Positions 8,505 to 17,110 are shown, counted from the stretch's first letter. The stretch: 38,107 nucleotides of DNA from Muribaculaceae bacterium (GCA_017453505.1 JAFTEU010000005.1:1-38107); one strand, 5' to 3'. The notes: generated by a model from the letters alone, not told the origin. A program made the numbers and translations.

Positions 8505-9545
8505 ATGACTGACATTACAGCAAGTGCAGAACAAATGACACCAAAGAAGCCGCACATGTCGCTAGAAGACTTCTGTGGCACCATCAGGCGCATGGAGTCG
8601 CAGGGACAAGACGGCATCTCGCTCTTCAACGAGGTGATTTCACAGGGCTATGCACCCGAACTCATCGCCGAGGACGAGTACCAGCACAGCCGTCGACTGG
8701 AACGCATCACCACCGAGATCACCCGCCGCTTCCATCAAGAAGGGCTGCGCATGGTGCTTGTCGCCGGGCCATCGTGCTCGGGTAAGACCACCACGTCACG
8801 TTTCCTCAACCACATGTTGCGCGACAACGGCATCCAGCCCTGTGTCGTCTCACTTGACAACTACTTCCTCAACCTCGACCAGCGGCCTCTCGATGTCAAC
8901 GGCGAGATCGACTATGAGTCCTTCTACGGCCTGGACACCAAGCAATTGGGACGCGATGTGGCCAGCCTACTGGCTGGCGACCAGGTGTCTATGCCCACCT
9001 ATGACTACGTCAAGGGTGAGCGCGCCTACCGTGGCAACACCCTCAAGCTCGAGAGCAACAGCCTGCTCTTCCTCGAGGGACTGCATGCGCTCAATCCCCA
9101 GCTGGTCTCTGACATCGATGATGAACTGAAGTTTAAGCTCTTTGTCACTGCCCAAGCCACCATCTATTATGGTGAGAAAGCCGGTCTGGGAGAGCATGAC
9201 AACCGCTTGTTGCGCCGCATCTACCGTGACTATAACAGCCGTGGAGCCAGTGCTTTGCAGACGCTGCAATGGTGGCCTGGAGTGTTGCGGGGCGAGCACA
9301 TGTGGATTCTGCCATTCGCCAGCCATGCCGATGCCTGGTTCAACACGTCGATGGTGTTTGAGTTCTCGGCCATCAAGCCCCGTGTGCTGCAGCTGCTCAA
9401 TGAGGTGCCCGAAACCGAACCCGAGGAATACAAGATCGCACAACGCCTGGGCGGGATGCTCGACCGCATCGCCCCGCTCACCCACGAGGACTTCGTCGCC
9501 ATCGCCCCCAAGCGACGATTTCTCCTCAGCAACGAAGGAAAATAA
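8505..9545 (+). CDS. Uridine kinase-family P-loop kinase, short paralogue of the preceding gene
   Basis: A 346-aa protein aligning with the C-terminal kinase half of the upstream gene: ITRRFHQEG, Walker A GPSCSGKTT at residues 88-96, LDNYFLN, DYESFYGLD, TLKLES, EGLHALNPQL, DNRLLRRIYRDY and SALQTLQ are all shared in the same order. It lacks the TGS and synthetase-like N-terminal regions and has instead about 70 residues without a domain I recognise. The arrangement suggests tandem duplication with loss of the N-terminal part. All visible nucleotide-binding residues are kept, so it is probably an active kinase, possibly with a different nucleoside preference. The ATG at 8505 follows an AT-rich stretch without a Shine-Dalgarno sequence. 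Confidence 0.85.
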   Translation: MTDITASAEQMTPKKPHMSLEDFCGTIRRMESQGQDGISLFNEVISQGYAPELIAEDEYQHSRRLERITTEITRRFHQEGLRMVLVAGPSCSGKTTTSRFLNHMLRDNGIQPCVVSLDNYFLNLDQRPLDVNGEIDYESFYGLDTKQLGRDVASLLAGDQVSMPTYDYVKGERAYRGNTLKLESNSLLFLEGLHALNPQLVSDIDDELKFKLFVTAQATIYYGEKAGLGEHDNRLLRRIYRDYNSRGASALQTLQWWPGVLRGEHMWILPFASHADAWFNTSMVFEFSAIKPRVLQLLNEVPETEPEEYKIAQRLGGMLDRIAPLTHEDFVAIAPKRRFLLSNEGK

Positions 9546-9549
9546 AAGA

Positions 9550-9610
9550 ATGAGAAGTGAGGAGTTAGGAGTTAGAAGTGATTTCACTACTCTCTACTCT
9601 CTACTCTCTC
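9550..9610. repeat. Purine-rich and pyrimidine-rich short repeats forming an imperfect inverted pair
   Basis: GAGGAGTTAGGAGTTAGAAG-like units (9558-9580) are followed by three ACTCTCT units (9589-9609). The halves are rough reverse complements. Similar GAGAGTAG-like units occur at 5605-5635 after susD. Likely a slippage-derived intergenic repeat; no function visible. Confidence 0.6.
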
Positions 9611-9613
9611 CAC

Positions 9614-9643
9614 AAAAAATGGCGCTTAACAGCGCCATTTTTT
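9614..9643. terminator. Bidirectional terminator between the short kinase and obg
   Basis: A perfect stem (9614-9625 with 9632-9643) with a 6-nt loop, an A-run on the left flank and a T-run on the right. It can end transcription in both directions between these convergent genes. It abuts the obg stop codon. Confidence 0.88.
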
Positions 9644-10861
9644 TCAATCATCACTGACTACTTGGAAATCCTTGTTCTCGTCCTCGTAGTCACTATCCCA
9701 GTACTCTTCACTCCATTGCTTGCCGCCCGAGTCCACCATCTTGCCGCCAGCATCGGGGCTTTCTTCTTCCTCAAAGTCCTCGGCACCGAAGATGAAGTCG
9801 TCCTCGGCCTGTTCGCGGTGACGGTCATCCAGGTCGCGGTGGGTCAATGCCTCGGGGATGCGGTTACGCTCGTCGTTGATGGTGCGCCATAGCAGGTCCT
9901 TCAGTTCGGTCAAGCCCATCTGGGCTACGCTCGAGATGAACACACTGGGGATGTCCTCCGGCACCTCGGGACGCATTTGCTCCATGAGTTCCTCGTCCAG
10001 CATGTCACACTTGGTGATGGCCAGCACACGGGGTTTCTCGACCAGGTCGGGGTTAAAAGTTTCCAGCTCACGGCACAGGATACCATATTCCTTGCGGATG
10101 TCGTCGCTGTCGGCAGGTACCATGAAGAGTAATACCGCATTACGCTCGATGTGGCGCAGGAAGCGCAATCCCAGGCCGCGACCCTCGCTGGCACCCTCGA
10201 TGATACCGGGGATATCGGCCATGACAAACGACTGCGCGCCGCGATAGGACACGATGCCCAGGTTAGGCTCCAGCGTTGTGAAGGGATAGTTGGCAATCTT
10301 GGGCTTGGCAGCGCTGATGACGCTCAGCAGGGTCGATTTTCCTGCATTGGGGAAGCCCACGAGGCCCACGTCGGCCAGCAATTTAAGCTCCAAGATGACC
10401 GCTTTTTCAACGCCTTTCTCGCCCGGTTGGGCAAAGCGGGGCGTCTGCCTCGTCGCGGTCTTGAAGTGCTGGTTGCCCAAGCCGCCGCGACCGCCGCGCA
10501 GCAGGCGGACGACCTGGCCGTCCTCGGTCACGTCACACAGGAATTGTCCTGTCTCGGCATCATAGACCGCCGTGCCACAAGGCACCTCAATCGTGCGGTC
10601 CTCGCCATCCTTGCCGCTGCACTGGTTCTCGCTACCGGCCTGGCCGTCAGTTGCGAACACGTGGCGCTGGTACTTCAAGTGGATGAGTGTCCACAGGTTG
10701 CGGTTCCCTTTCAGGTAGATGTGGCCGCCGCGGCCGCCGTCACCCCCGTCAGGGCCTCCCTTGGGGACATACTTGGCGCGGTGCAGGTGGGCCGAGCCGG
10801 CACCTCCCTTTCCACTGCGGCACAGGATTTTCACATAGTCGATAAAATTGCTTTCTGCCAT
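9644..10861 (-). CDS. obgE: Obg family GTPase (ribosome assembly, stress response)
   Basis: Essential GTPase that binds the 50S subunit late in assembly and links growth to nucleotide levels. Residues 1-160 are the glycine-rich Obg fold ([29 protein letters not shown]). The G domain follows with P-loop GFPNAGKS at 169-176, switch region [21 protein letters not shown] (G3) and TKCD (G4, a variant of NKxD). The C-terminus has no OCT domain but a very acidic tail (about 350-405, rich in E, D and Y/W), as in many Bacteroidetes. At 405 aa it is slightly longer than typical. A single gene with its own promoter, divergent from lgt. Confidence 0.97.
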   Translation of the reverse strand: MAESNFIDYVKILCRSGKGGAGSAHLHRAKYVPKGGPDGGDGGRGGHIYLKGNRNLWTLIHLKYQRHVFATDGQAGSENQCSGKDGEDRTIEVPCGTAVYDAETGQFLCDVTEDGQVVRLLRGGRGGLGNQHFKTATRQTPRFAQPGEKGVEKAVILELKLLADVGLVGFPNAGKSTLLSVISAAKPKIANYPFTTLEPNLGIVSYRGAQSFVMADIPGIIEGASEGRGLGLRFLRHIERNAVLLFMVPADSDDIRKEYGILCRELETFNPDLVEKPRVLAITKCDMLDEELMEQMRPEVPEDIPSVFISSVAQMGLTELKDLLWRTINDERNRIPEALTHRDLDDRHREQAEDDFIFGAEDFEEEESPDAGGKMVDSGGKQWSEEYWDSDYEDENKDFQVVSDD

Positions 10862-10881
10862 AACTGTCTGTATTTTGCCTG

Positions 10882-10915
10882 CAAAGGTAATGTATTTTTT
10901 TCAATAACCCTCAAA
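10882..10915 (-). promoter_or_regulatory. Promoter of obg
   Basis: On the reverse strand a -7 box TACCTTTG (10889-10882) is preceded by TTTG at 10915-10912, 22 nt away, close to the Bacteroidetes -33/-7 spacing. The box lies about 20 nt upstream of the obg ATG, giving a very short leader. Confidence 0.65.
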
Positions 10916-11004
10916 CCAGCCTTGTCAAGACAGCATGTCAAAGTACTCCGAGCCTCTGGCTCGGAAAAAAAGGAAACTAAAACTGAAAACTAAAAACTTA
11001 TTCG

Positions 11005-11012
11005 TACCTTTG
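11005..11012 (+). promoter_or_regulatory. Bacteroidetes -7 box (TACCTTTG) for lgt
   Basis: TACCTTTG lies 35 nt before the lgt ATG. Upstream there is also a small 7-bp hairpin at 10948-10964 and a short A-rich repeat (CTAAAACTGAAAACTAAAAAC-like), neither with a clear role. Confidence 0.65.
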
Positions 11013-11047
11013 CCCTCGCTAAACACGTTACTTAACACAACTACACA

Positions 11048-11935
11048 ATGATACTGGATTCTATCACCTGGACCGCTAGTCCCAATTTGTTCTCACTCGG
11101 GTCGGTTACCGTGCGCTGGTACGGACTGATGTTTGCCATCGGCTTCCTGGTGGGTTATGAGATTGTTTACCGCATCTTCCGACACGAGGGAGCCCGCGAG
11201 AGCTGGGTGGGCAGCCTGTTCATCTATGTCGTCGTGGCGACCATACTGGGTGCCAGGCTTGGACACGTCTTCTTCTACGACTGGTCCTACTACTCCCAGC
11301 ACCTGGGCGACATCCCCAAGATCTGGGAAGGCGGGCTCGCCAGTCACGGCGGCACCTTGGGCATCATGATCGCCATCTGGCCCTATAGCCGTTTTGTGAC
11401 CCGCAAGCCCATGCTGTGGACCTTTGACCGCCTGGTCGTGCCCGTGGGCTTTGTCGCAGCCCTCATCCGCATCGGCAACCTCATGAACCACGAGATCTAC
11501 GGCGGCGAGACGACGATGCCCTGGGGATTCCGCTTCATCGATAACGTGGGGCAGTGGATGCAGGGGGCCGAGCCCGTGTTCACCGCGCCATGCCACCCGA
11601 CACAGATCTATGAGGCCGCTTTCTACCTGTTGATATTTGCCGTGTGCATGGTGATGTACTGGCGATACCGTGCACAGGAGCGCGAGGGTCTGATCTTCGG
11701 CGTGTTCATGCTGGGCATCTTTGTGCCGCGCTTCTTCATCGAGTACATCAAGAACGTGCAGGAACCTTGGGAAATCGCCATGCGGGCCAGCTACGGCATC
11801 GACCAGGGCCAATTGTTGAGCATCCCCTTCATTGTGCTGGGCATCTGGCTCGTCGTCAGGGCATTGCGCCGTCCACGTGTGCCGCTGGAGTATCCCAACC
11901 ACTTTGCCGACGAGAAAACTAAAGCAAAACAATAA
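11048..11935 (+). CDS. lgt: Prolipoprotein diacylglyceryl transferase
   Basis: Inner-membrane enzyme that transfers diacylglycerol from phosphatidylglycerol to the lipobox cysteine of prelipoproteins, the first step of lipoprotein maturation. All family marks are present: N-terminal SLGSVTVRWYGLMFAIGF, the GGLASHGGTLG loop with the catalytic His region, RIGNLMNHEIYG (Lgt signature), HPTQIYEA and a C-terminal RFFIEYIKN segment. About seven membrane segments are visible. At 295 aa it has the usual length. It supplies the modification needed by the lipoproteins encoded in this window and appears co-transcribed with the lipoprotein gene 24 bp downstream. Confidence 0.97.
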   Translation: MILDSITWTASPNLFSLGSVTVRWYGLMFAIGFLVGYEIVYRIFRHEGARESWVGSLFIYVVVATILGARLGHVFFYDWSYYSQHLGDIPKIWEGGLASHGGTLGIMIAIWPYSRFVTRKPMLWTFDRLVVPVGFVAALIRIGNLMNHEIYGGETTMPWGFRFIDNVGQWMQGAEPVFTAPCHPTQIYEAAFYLLIFAVCMVMYWRYRAQEREGLIFGVFMLGIFVPRFFIEYIKNVQEPWEIAMRASYGIDQGQLLSIPFIVLGIWLVVRALRRPRVPLEYPNHFADEKTKAKQ

Positions 11936-11959
11936 TTACAATAAAAAAACGATTCTGTC

Positions 11960-12730
11960 ATGAAAGTTGCTCTCCGCTATCATCTCTTATTGGTGCTGGT
12001 GGCACTGCTGTTGTGCTGCTGTACCGCCAACCGGACCAGCCAAACTGTTACCACTATGGATACCGAACTCAAGACCCTGCCAGGCTCTCCCGTCATGATC
12101 GACGACACCACCATCAAGGGCCTCATCGCCTATTATCCCCAGTTCAGCCGCATCGACCTCGTGTGTGGCAAGATGCCTTCACAACAGGACACCAGTGTCA
12201 TCTTCTGTGCCGAGGCGGCATTTACCCACGAGTTGCTCGACGAGTTTGCCCACAGCAACATCGACGGTGACCACGTTAGCGGCGGCAAGCGCTATACCGG
12301 GGCCAAGTGCCACGACAACAGCGGCGCTTTCGCCTGGTTCATGGACTCTACTTGGGAATTTATACATGGCGAGTATACCGAAGTGCTCGACAGCGTCGCT
12401 GCTGCCGGTGGCATGGGCTTCGGCCAGGCCATCATCATCCACGGCGGCGAGAGCATCCGACCACTGTGGCGCGACGGTGTCAACCAGTACAGGGCATTGT
12501 GTGAGAAGGATGGTCGCTTGTGCGTCGTCGATAGCCGCAAGGCGGTGGAATATGAGGAATTTGTGGCACTGCTTGAGCAGTTTGCACCCACCCATGCCCT
12601 CTACATGGACATGGGAGCCGGATGGAATCACTCATGGTGGCGCGACATCAAGGGCAAGACCCACGAGATCCATCCCACTGCCGACAAGAGCCGCTACTGC
12701 ACCAACTGGATCACTTTCTATAAGAGATAA
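11960..12730 (+). CDS. Predicted lipoprotein of unknown function, downstream of lgt
   Basis: A 256-aa protein with a strong lipoprotein signal (leucine-rich core followed by three cysteines at 19-21), so it is probably lipidated. The mature part has conserved-looking blocks: FCAEAAFTHELL, CHDNSGAFAWF, WEFIHGEY, AAAGGMGFGQAIIIHGGE, LCVVDSRKAVEYEEF and ALYMDMGAGWNHSWWRD. Taken together (a display of text-like small residues, then DMGAGW) this faintly recalls phosphodiester glycosidase (NAGPA/DUF2233) proteins, but I do not claim it. Two or more cysteines outside the signal could form a disulfide. The close spacing to lgt suggests co-expression. Confidence 0.7.
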   Translation: MKVALRYHLLLVLVALLLCCCTANRTSQTVTTMDTELKTLPGSPVMIDDTTIKGLIAYYPQFSRIDLVCGKMPSQQDTSVIFCAEAAFTHELLDEFAHSNIDGDHVSGGKRYTGAKCHDNSGAFAWFMDSTWEFIHGEYTEVLDSVAAAGGMGFGQAIIIHGGESIRPLWRDGVNQYRALCEKDGRLCVVDSRKAVEYEEFVALLEQFAPTHALYMDMGAGWNHSWWRDIKGKTHEIHPTADKSRYCTNWITFYKR

Positions 12731-12795
12731 GAGATAAAAGATAAGAGATAAAAAGGCAAGAAGAACAAAAGATAAAAATTGTCCTTCTTGTCTTT
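12721..12795. terminator. GATAAGA microsatellite and hairpin between convergent genes
   Basis: The stop codon region of the lipoprotein gene runs into AGATAAGA/AGATAAAA units (12722-12751). Then arms 12752-12766 and 12781-12795 pair over 15 positions (13 Watson-Crick, one G-U, one mismatch) with an A-rich 14-nt loop. It is likely to end transcription of the lgt unit and possibly of the opposing channel gene. Confidence 0.55.
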
Positions 12796-12865
12796 CTTCT
12801 TCAAGAAACAGGAGCGCGGATGCCTTAGTATTTTTTGTATTTTTTGTTTTCCATTTAGATGGTAT

Positions 12866-15334
12866 TTAAGTTGTTGTGCTTGAGCCAAGGGCGGTGCGGA
12901 TGTGTACATCGGACTGCGGGAAGGGTATCTCGATGCCGTTGTCGTTGAGCACGGCATAGATGTTTTCCTTGACCAGGGCAATGTCGGCAACCTGCGAGGC
13001 GACACGCACCCACACGACAACCAGCAAGTCCACGCTACTCTCACCGAAGTTCTGGAACAGCACCTGCACACCCTTGCTGGGGTCATAGCAATCCAGTTGC
13101 TTGATGCGCTCGATGATCATCTCACGCACCTGGTCAATCTTGCTGCCATAGGCCACACCGACGGTAATCTTGGCCATCTCGTAGCCGTGGTTGCGCGTCA
13201 TGTTCTTGAAATTCTTGGTGAACAGTTGGCTATTGAGGAAGGCGATGACCGAGCCGTCGATGGTCTCGACCAGCGTGCTCTGGTAGTTGATGTTGCTCAC
13301 CTTGCCACGCACGCCGTCACACTCGATCACATCACCAATCTTGACTCGGCCGTTCATGAGCGAGAGGCCATAGAAGAGATTCTCGAGGGTATCCTTCATG
13401 GCAAAACCGATACCGGTCGAGAGGCCAGTGAGGATAAAGGTGATGCCCGTGCGGCTGACTTGCAGGGTGACCAACACGAGATAGATGTAGATGCCCCAGC
13501 CGATGTACTTGATGATGTTCATCGACAGGGTGACCGCCTTGGAAGCGGCCTTTACCTTCGCCTTGGCATTAGGATCGTCCTGGATAACCGTTTGGATATC
13601 AATCTGTTGATCAGCATCCACGTCATTCTCTCGCTCATAGAGGGAGATAGCCCGAGCTTCGGCACGGCTTTGTTTCCACAACTGGTAGCACTGGATAAAC
13701 AGATAAATGATGTAATTGAACACAAAGGCACATGCCACACACGGCAATATCCTGTCCAGTGACAGCACGATGAGTCCTGGCTGGTTGACAAACTTGTAGC
13801 GGAAGATGTACTCGCACCACTGCGTCAAGTCAAACACCCGTGCCGCCCAATAGATCGACAGGGCCACACTCAGCGTGGCAGCAATGGGGACAACCATCTT
13901 ATAGATAGCGTCATAGAACCAAGTCTTCCTCACGTCGGCATCAGCGGGGATGTGCTTGCGCTCATAGCTGTGCAGCAGGTCATAGATGACGGTGATGGTC
14001 TGGATGAGGGTCAACTGCATAATCCACCAGATGAGCACCTGCACGCTCATCAACGTGTAGCCCATCCATGCCATGACCGTCGACACGGCCATCACAATGA
14101 ATGAGATCCACGAGTAGGACACATCGCTGCGCGACACGTCTTTATTGTGCCCGCGGTTGAGCGCGAGCTGCCAGATGGTGAACACCAGCAGCAGGATGGG
14201 GAAGACCAGATTGACAACAGTACTGGGCAGGAACACGATGCGGAAGAAGAACACCACAAACCCCAACAGCAGCACAGGCACATAGAGCTTGACAACGTCT
14301 TTGACCATATCACCGCTCACGCGGATGATAATGGACAACATGATGACGGCTATCAGCCACGCATACTCGCTCAACAGCCGCGTGGCCATGATCATGAAGT
14401 TGTTGTCGGTGATATTTGAGACAATGACCGTGGCGATGCCAAACACGGCTGCCGCCCCACAGATGATGATGCATGAGCGCTTAGGCAAGAATTTCCTGTA
14501 GGTTGCACTCGATAGGAAACTGCGGGGTATCAATTTGATAATCAGCCAGCTCAACCCCAATGCACCAAGGATATAGACAGCCATGAAAACAAAGAGGAAA
14601 CCGATGAGTGGACCGCGCCACTCACTGCGGATCTTGCGCGAGCGGGAATACTTCTCGACGATATCATTCTTGCTGATCTTCCAGTTGTAGTTGAAGCGCT
14701 CCAGGATTTGAAAATAGCTCTGACCGCCGTTGACAAACACGCTCTGGCGGATGCGCTCATACATCGAGAGGGCATAATCGTTGAGTTTCTTGGCTTTCTG
14801 GGCCACCCACTTGCGCTTCTCGTGGTTGTCCTTCATCGTCTCGCGGGCATGGCGGATGTCGTTCTCAATGGCTCGGGCCAGATAGATGCAACTGTCACGG
14901 TTGGCACGCACTTCGGGACTCTTGAACTGATAGTCCGAGATATTGTTGAGCGCCTGTATCAGATGCTCATATTGGGCAATCTGCTCGTCTTGCTGTTGCT
15001 CAAACTGCTTGAACGAGCGCGTGCGGGAGACTCGATTGTATAATTCAGTCGCCTGGCCGCAAGCATATGCCAGATCAAAGATATTCTGCTCCTTCTGGCT
15101 ATAGAGCATCAGTTCGATGTTGTTGCACAGTTCCAGGTCACGGCCGATGCTGCGCTGGAATTGATTGTTGCGCTGCTCAAACCGCTCGGCACGGGCCTTC
15201 TGCTCCTGGTGAGTCTCACTCAGTTCCTCGCACAGCACACCCAGTGTCTGTTCCATGTTGCTCTCCTTGAGCACAGCACTGGCCGGCAACACCGTCGCCA
15301 GCACCAGCAGTACTACACATATAGACTTCTTCAT
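12866..15334 (-). CDS. Large MscS-family mechanosensitive channel
   Basis: Inner-membrane channel that opens under membrane tension to release solutes after osmotic downshift. From the ATG at 15334 (another lies two codons upstream at 15340) it has 822 aa. There is a signal peptide (MKKSICVVLLVLATVLPASA), a long periplasmic coiled-coil-like region of about 200 residues (ERFEQRNNQFQRSIGRDLELCNN and following), then about nine or more membrane helices. The MscS core occupies roughly the last 210 residues: ILTGLSTGIGFAMKDTLENLF pore helix, IGDVIECDGVRGKVSNIN beta domain, and the alpha/beta C-terminal domain ending near FPQSDVHIRT. The long N-terminus places it with MscK/YbdG-like members rather than small MscS. 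Its promoter box at 15363 fits these starts and excludes the longer open frame. Confidence 0.92.
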   Translation of the reverse strand: MKKSICVVLLVLATVLPASAVLKESNMEQTLGVLCEELSETHQEQKARAERFEQRNNQFQRSIGRDLELCNNIELMLYSQKEQNIFDLAYACGQATELYNRVSRTRSFKQFEQQQDEQIAQYEHLIQALNNISDYQFKSPEVRANRDSCIYLARAIENDIRHARETMKDNHEKRKWVAQKAKKLNDYALSMYERIRQSVFVNGGQSYFQILERFNYNWKISKNDIVEKYSRSRKIRSEWRGPLIGFLFVFMAVYILGALGLSWLIIKLIPRSFLSSATYRKFLPKRSCIIICGAAAVFGIATVIVSNITDNNFMIMATRLLSEYAWLIAVIMLSIIIRVSGDMVKDVVKLYVPVLLLGFVVFFFRIVFLPSTVVNLVFPILLLVFTIWQLALNRGHNKDVSRSDVSYSWISFIVMAVSTVMAWMGYTLMSVQVLIWWIMQLTLIQTITVIYDLLHSYERKHIPADADVRKTWFYDAIYKMVVPIAATLSVALSIYWAARVFDLTQWCEYIFRYKFVNQPGLIVLSLDRILPCVACAFVFNYIIYLFIQCYQLWKQSRAEARAISLYERENDVDADQQIDIQTVIQDDPNAKAKVKAASKAVTLSMNIIKYIGWGIYIYLVLVTLQVSRTGITFILTGLSTGIGFAMKDTLENLFYGLSLMNGRVKIGDVIECDGVRGKVSNINYQSTLVETIDGSVIAFLNSQLFTKNFKNMTRNHGYEMAKITVGVAYGSKIDQVREMIIERIKQLDCYDPSKGVQVLFQNFGESSVDLLVVVWVRVASQVADIALVKENIYAVLNDNGIEIPFPQSDVHIRTALGSSTTT

Positions 15335-15362
15335 CGTCATCACAATTGAACAATTATGTGGG

Positions 15363-15370
15363 CAAAGATA
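15363..15370 (-). promoter_or_regulatory. Bacteroidetes -7 box (TATCTTTG) for the MscS-type gene
   Basis: The reverse strand reads TATCTTTG, about 28 nt upstream of the start at 15334. It supports that start over the more distant one at 15385, which would lie upstream of the box. Confidence 0.6.
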
Positions 15371-15431
15371 ATATATTCCCCCCAATCACACAACAACTCC
15401 ACCCACCCGCAGCTACCTGCCCACCACATCT

Positions 15432-15495
15432 ATTTTTTACCAAAACCCATCTAAAAAACCTAATTCTGGTAAAAAATAAATTTCATTTTTTACCA
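15432..15495 (+). repeat. 64-bp direct repeat, left copy, flanking the ATPase cassette
   Basis: Identical over 64 bp to 17026-17089. It is internally palindromic: TTTTTTACCAAAA at its left edge pairs with TTCTGGTAAAAAA at 15464-15476, and a second TTTTTTACCA begins at 15486. The only gene between the two copies is the ATPase/nuclease gene. Confidence 0.9.
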
Positions 15496-15530
15496 AAACT
15501 TAGTTTTTTTTCCATGTTTTGGTAAAAAAT
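15485..15530. repeat. Perfect 15-bp inverted repeat upstream of the ATPase promoter
   Basis: Arms 15485-15499 (ATTTTTTACCAAAAC) and 15516-15530 are exact reverse complements with a 16-nt T-rich spacer. This is the third and fourth copy of the same TTTTTACCAAAA motif in this 100-bp stretch. It ends 35 bp before the -7 box, a place suited to an operator or a recombination/nuclease recognition site. Confidence 0.85.
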
Positions 15531-15565
15531 GAGCTAAAAAAGTTGCTCAATCAAACCATTTACTT

Positions 15566-15573
15566 TACCTTTG
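15566..15573 (+). promoter_or_regulatory. Bacteroidetes -7 box (TACCTTTG) for the ATPase gene
   Basis: TACCTTTG lies 23 nt before the ATG at 15597, with a TTG at 15543-15545 about 20 nt upstream as a possible -33 element. The cassette thus carries its own promoter. Confidence 0.65.
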
Positions 15574-15596
15574 CAAAGAAACATAAAACACAATAT

Positions 15597-17009
15597 ATGA
15601 ATAAATTAATTGGAAGATATAAAGAAATAGAGGAATTAAAACGATGCTGCGGTTCAGATCAATCAGAGTTCGTTATTGTCTATGGACGGCGACGCATCGG
15701 CAAAACCTTTCTTGTTCGTCAATTTACTGGCGACAAATATGCGTTCAGTTACGTTGGAGTGCGTGACATTTCACAACGGCAACAACTGGATAACTTTGCA
15801 CTATCGCTACAGCATTATGGCAAAACCGCTTTTGCTCCAGCATTAACCAACTGGATGGACGCATTTCAGCAACTGCGCAACCTGCTGGAACGCCGTTCAG
15901 GCCGCAAAATCGTTTTCATCGACGAAATGCCATGGATGGATAAGTCCAAAAGTGACTTTGTCAGTGCACTGGAGAACTTTTGGAACGGATGGGCGGCAGC
16001 ACAAGGCAATATCTGCTTCATTGCCTGTGGCTCAGCCACATCATGGATGACAGATAAACTCATCTATAACACTGCTGGACTGCACAACCGCATCACAAGC
16101 CACATCTACCTTAGACCCTTCACCCTAGCAGAAACCGAAGAATACCTTGAAGCCATCGGATGCCACTGGGACCGCTTCCAGATTGCCCAGTGCTATATGG
16201 CCATGGGAGGCGTGCCTTACTATCTCAGCCTCATTCATCCCAAAGAAAGCCTGATGCAAAATATTGATAGACTATACTTCCACAAGAATGCAGAATTGCG
16301 CGAAGAATTCTTTGAACTCTATCACTCATTGTTCAAAAATGCCATTCGCTACATTGATGTCGTCAAAATGTTGGCCACCAAACGGCAGGGAATGACAAGG
16401 CAAGAAATCAGCAAGCAATTGAATATCACCGGCAGCGGATTGACTCACATTCTCAGCCAACTGGAGCGGTGTGACTTCATTCTGGGATATTCATCCTTTG
16501 GCAACAAGAAGAATAATGTTATCTATCGGCTCACCGACTTTTACACTTTGTTCTACTTGCAGTTTGTTGCCAATAACCGCAGTCAAGATGAGAACTGGTG
16601 GGAACACAACATGAATTCGCCACAAGTGAGGGCTTGGCAGGGATTCAGCTTTGAACTACTGTGTATGCTCCATCTACAGCAGATTAAACGAAGTCTGAGT
16701 ATTGGAGGCATTGCTACAACCACCAGCGCATGGCGCAGCCGCAATGCAGAGCATCATTACCAGGTTGACATGGTTATCGATCGCAGTGACCGTATCATCA
16801 ACCTGTGTGAAATGAAATTTTCGGTCAACAGATATATGATTGATAAAGATTATGAAATGTTGTTGCGCGACCGCATGGCATGGTTTATTGCCGAAACCAA
16901 GACACGCAAAACTCCAGTAATTACAATGATTACTACCTATGGTATCATACCCAATAAACACTCTGGTATTGTGCAGAATGAAGTGACACTTGACAGTCTA
17001 TTCATCTGA
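15597..17009 (+). CDS. AAA-type ATPase with C-terminal DUF234-like, PD-(D/E)XK-type domain
   Basis: A 470-aa protein of the archaeal-ATPase/DUF234 group (COG1672). Walker A is GRRRIGKT at 30-37, Walker B VFIDEMPW at 106-113, and a sensor-like CGSATSWM near 144-151. A winged-helix region follows (about 255-310, GMTRQEISKQLNITGSGLTHILSQLERCDFI is its core pattern in part). The C-terminal part has VDMVID with D391 and CEMKFS with E405 and K407, matching the D...ExK pattern of PD-(D/E)XK nucleases. The family is often multi-copy in Bacteroidales and methanogens and its function is not established. The start at 15597 is chosen because of its promoter; an upstream TTG frame start lies inside the repeats. 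Base composition is more AT-rich than neighbouring genes. It is flanked by direct repeats, so it is probably a transferred unit. Confidence 0.85.
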   Translation: MNKLIGRYKEIEELKRCCGSDQSEFVIVYGRRRIGKTFLVRQFTGDKYAFSYVGVRDISQRQQLDNFALSLQHYGKTAFAPALTNWMDAFQQLRNLLERRSGRKIVFIDEMPWMDKSKSDFVSALENFWNGWAAAQGNICFIACGSATSWMTDKLIYNTAGLHNRITSHIYLRPFTLAETEEYLEAIGCHWDRFQIAQCYMAMGGVPYYLSLIHPKESLMQNIDRLYFHKNAELREEFFELYHSLFKNAIRYIDVVKMLATKRQGMTRQEISKQLNITGSGLTHILSQLERCDFILGYSSFGNKKNNVIYRLTDFYTLFYLQFVANNRSQDENWWEHNMNSPQVRAWQGFSFELLCMLHLQQIKRSLSIGGIATTTSAWRSRNAEHHYQVDMVIDRSDRIINLCEMKFSVNRYMIDKDYEMLLRDRMAWFIAETKTRKTPVITMITTYGIIPNKHSGIVQNEVTLDSLFI

Positions 17010-17025
17010 TCGTAGCAGCGACACC

Positions 17026-17089
17026 ATTTTTTACCAAAACCCATCTAAAAAACCTAATTCTGGTAAAAAATAAATTTCATTTTTTACCA
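17026..17089 (+). repeat. 64-bp direct repeat, right copy, flanking the ATPase cassette
   Basis: An exact copy of 15432-15495, beginning 17 bp after the ATPase stop codon. After 17089 the two copies diverge: the left copy continues to the perfect inverted repeat, whereas the right one lacks the final TTTTGGTAAAAAA arm. Confidence 0.9.
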
Positions 17090-17110
17090 GAATCGCTCTT
17101 TTTACCCTCG

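Noticed and set aside
10948..10964. Terminator upstream of lgt
   Set aside because: The 7-bp hairpin is followed by an A-run, not a T-run, on the plus strand, and on the minus strand the T-run precedes it.
15519..15596. Upstream extension of the ATPase gene
   Set aside because: It begins inside the inverted repeat and precedes the promoter box; the family N-terminus starts at the ATG at 15597.
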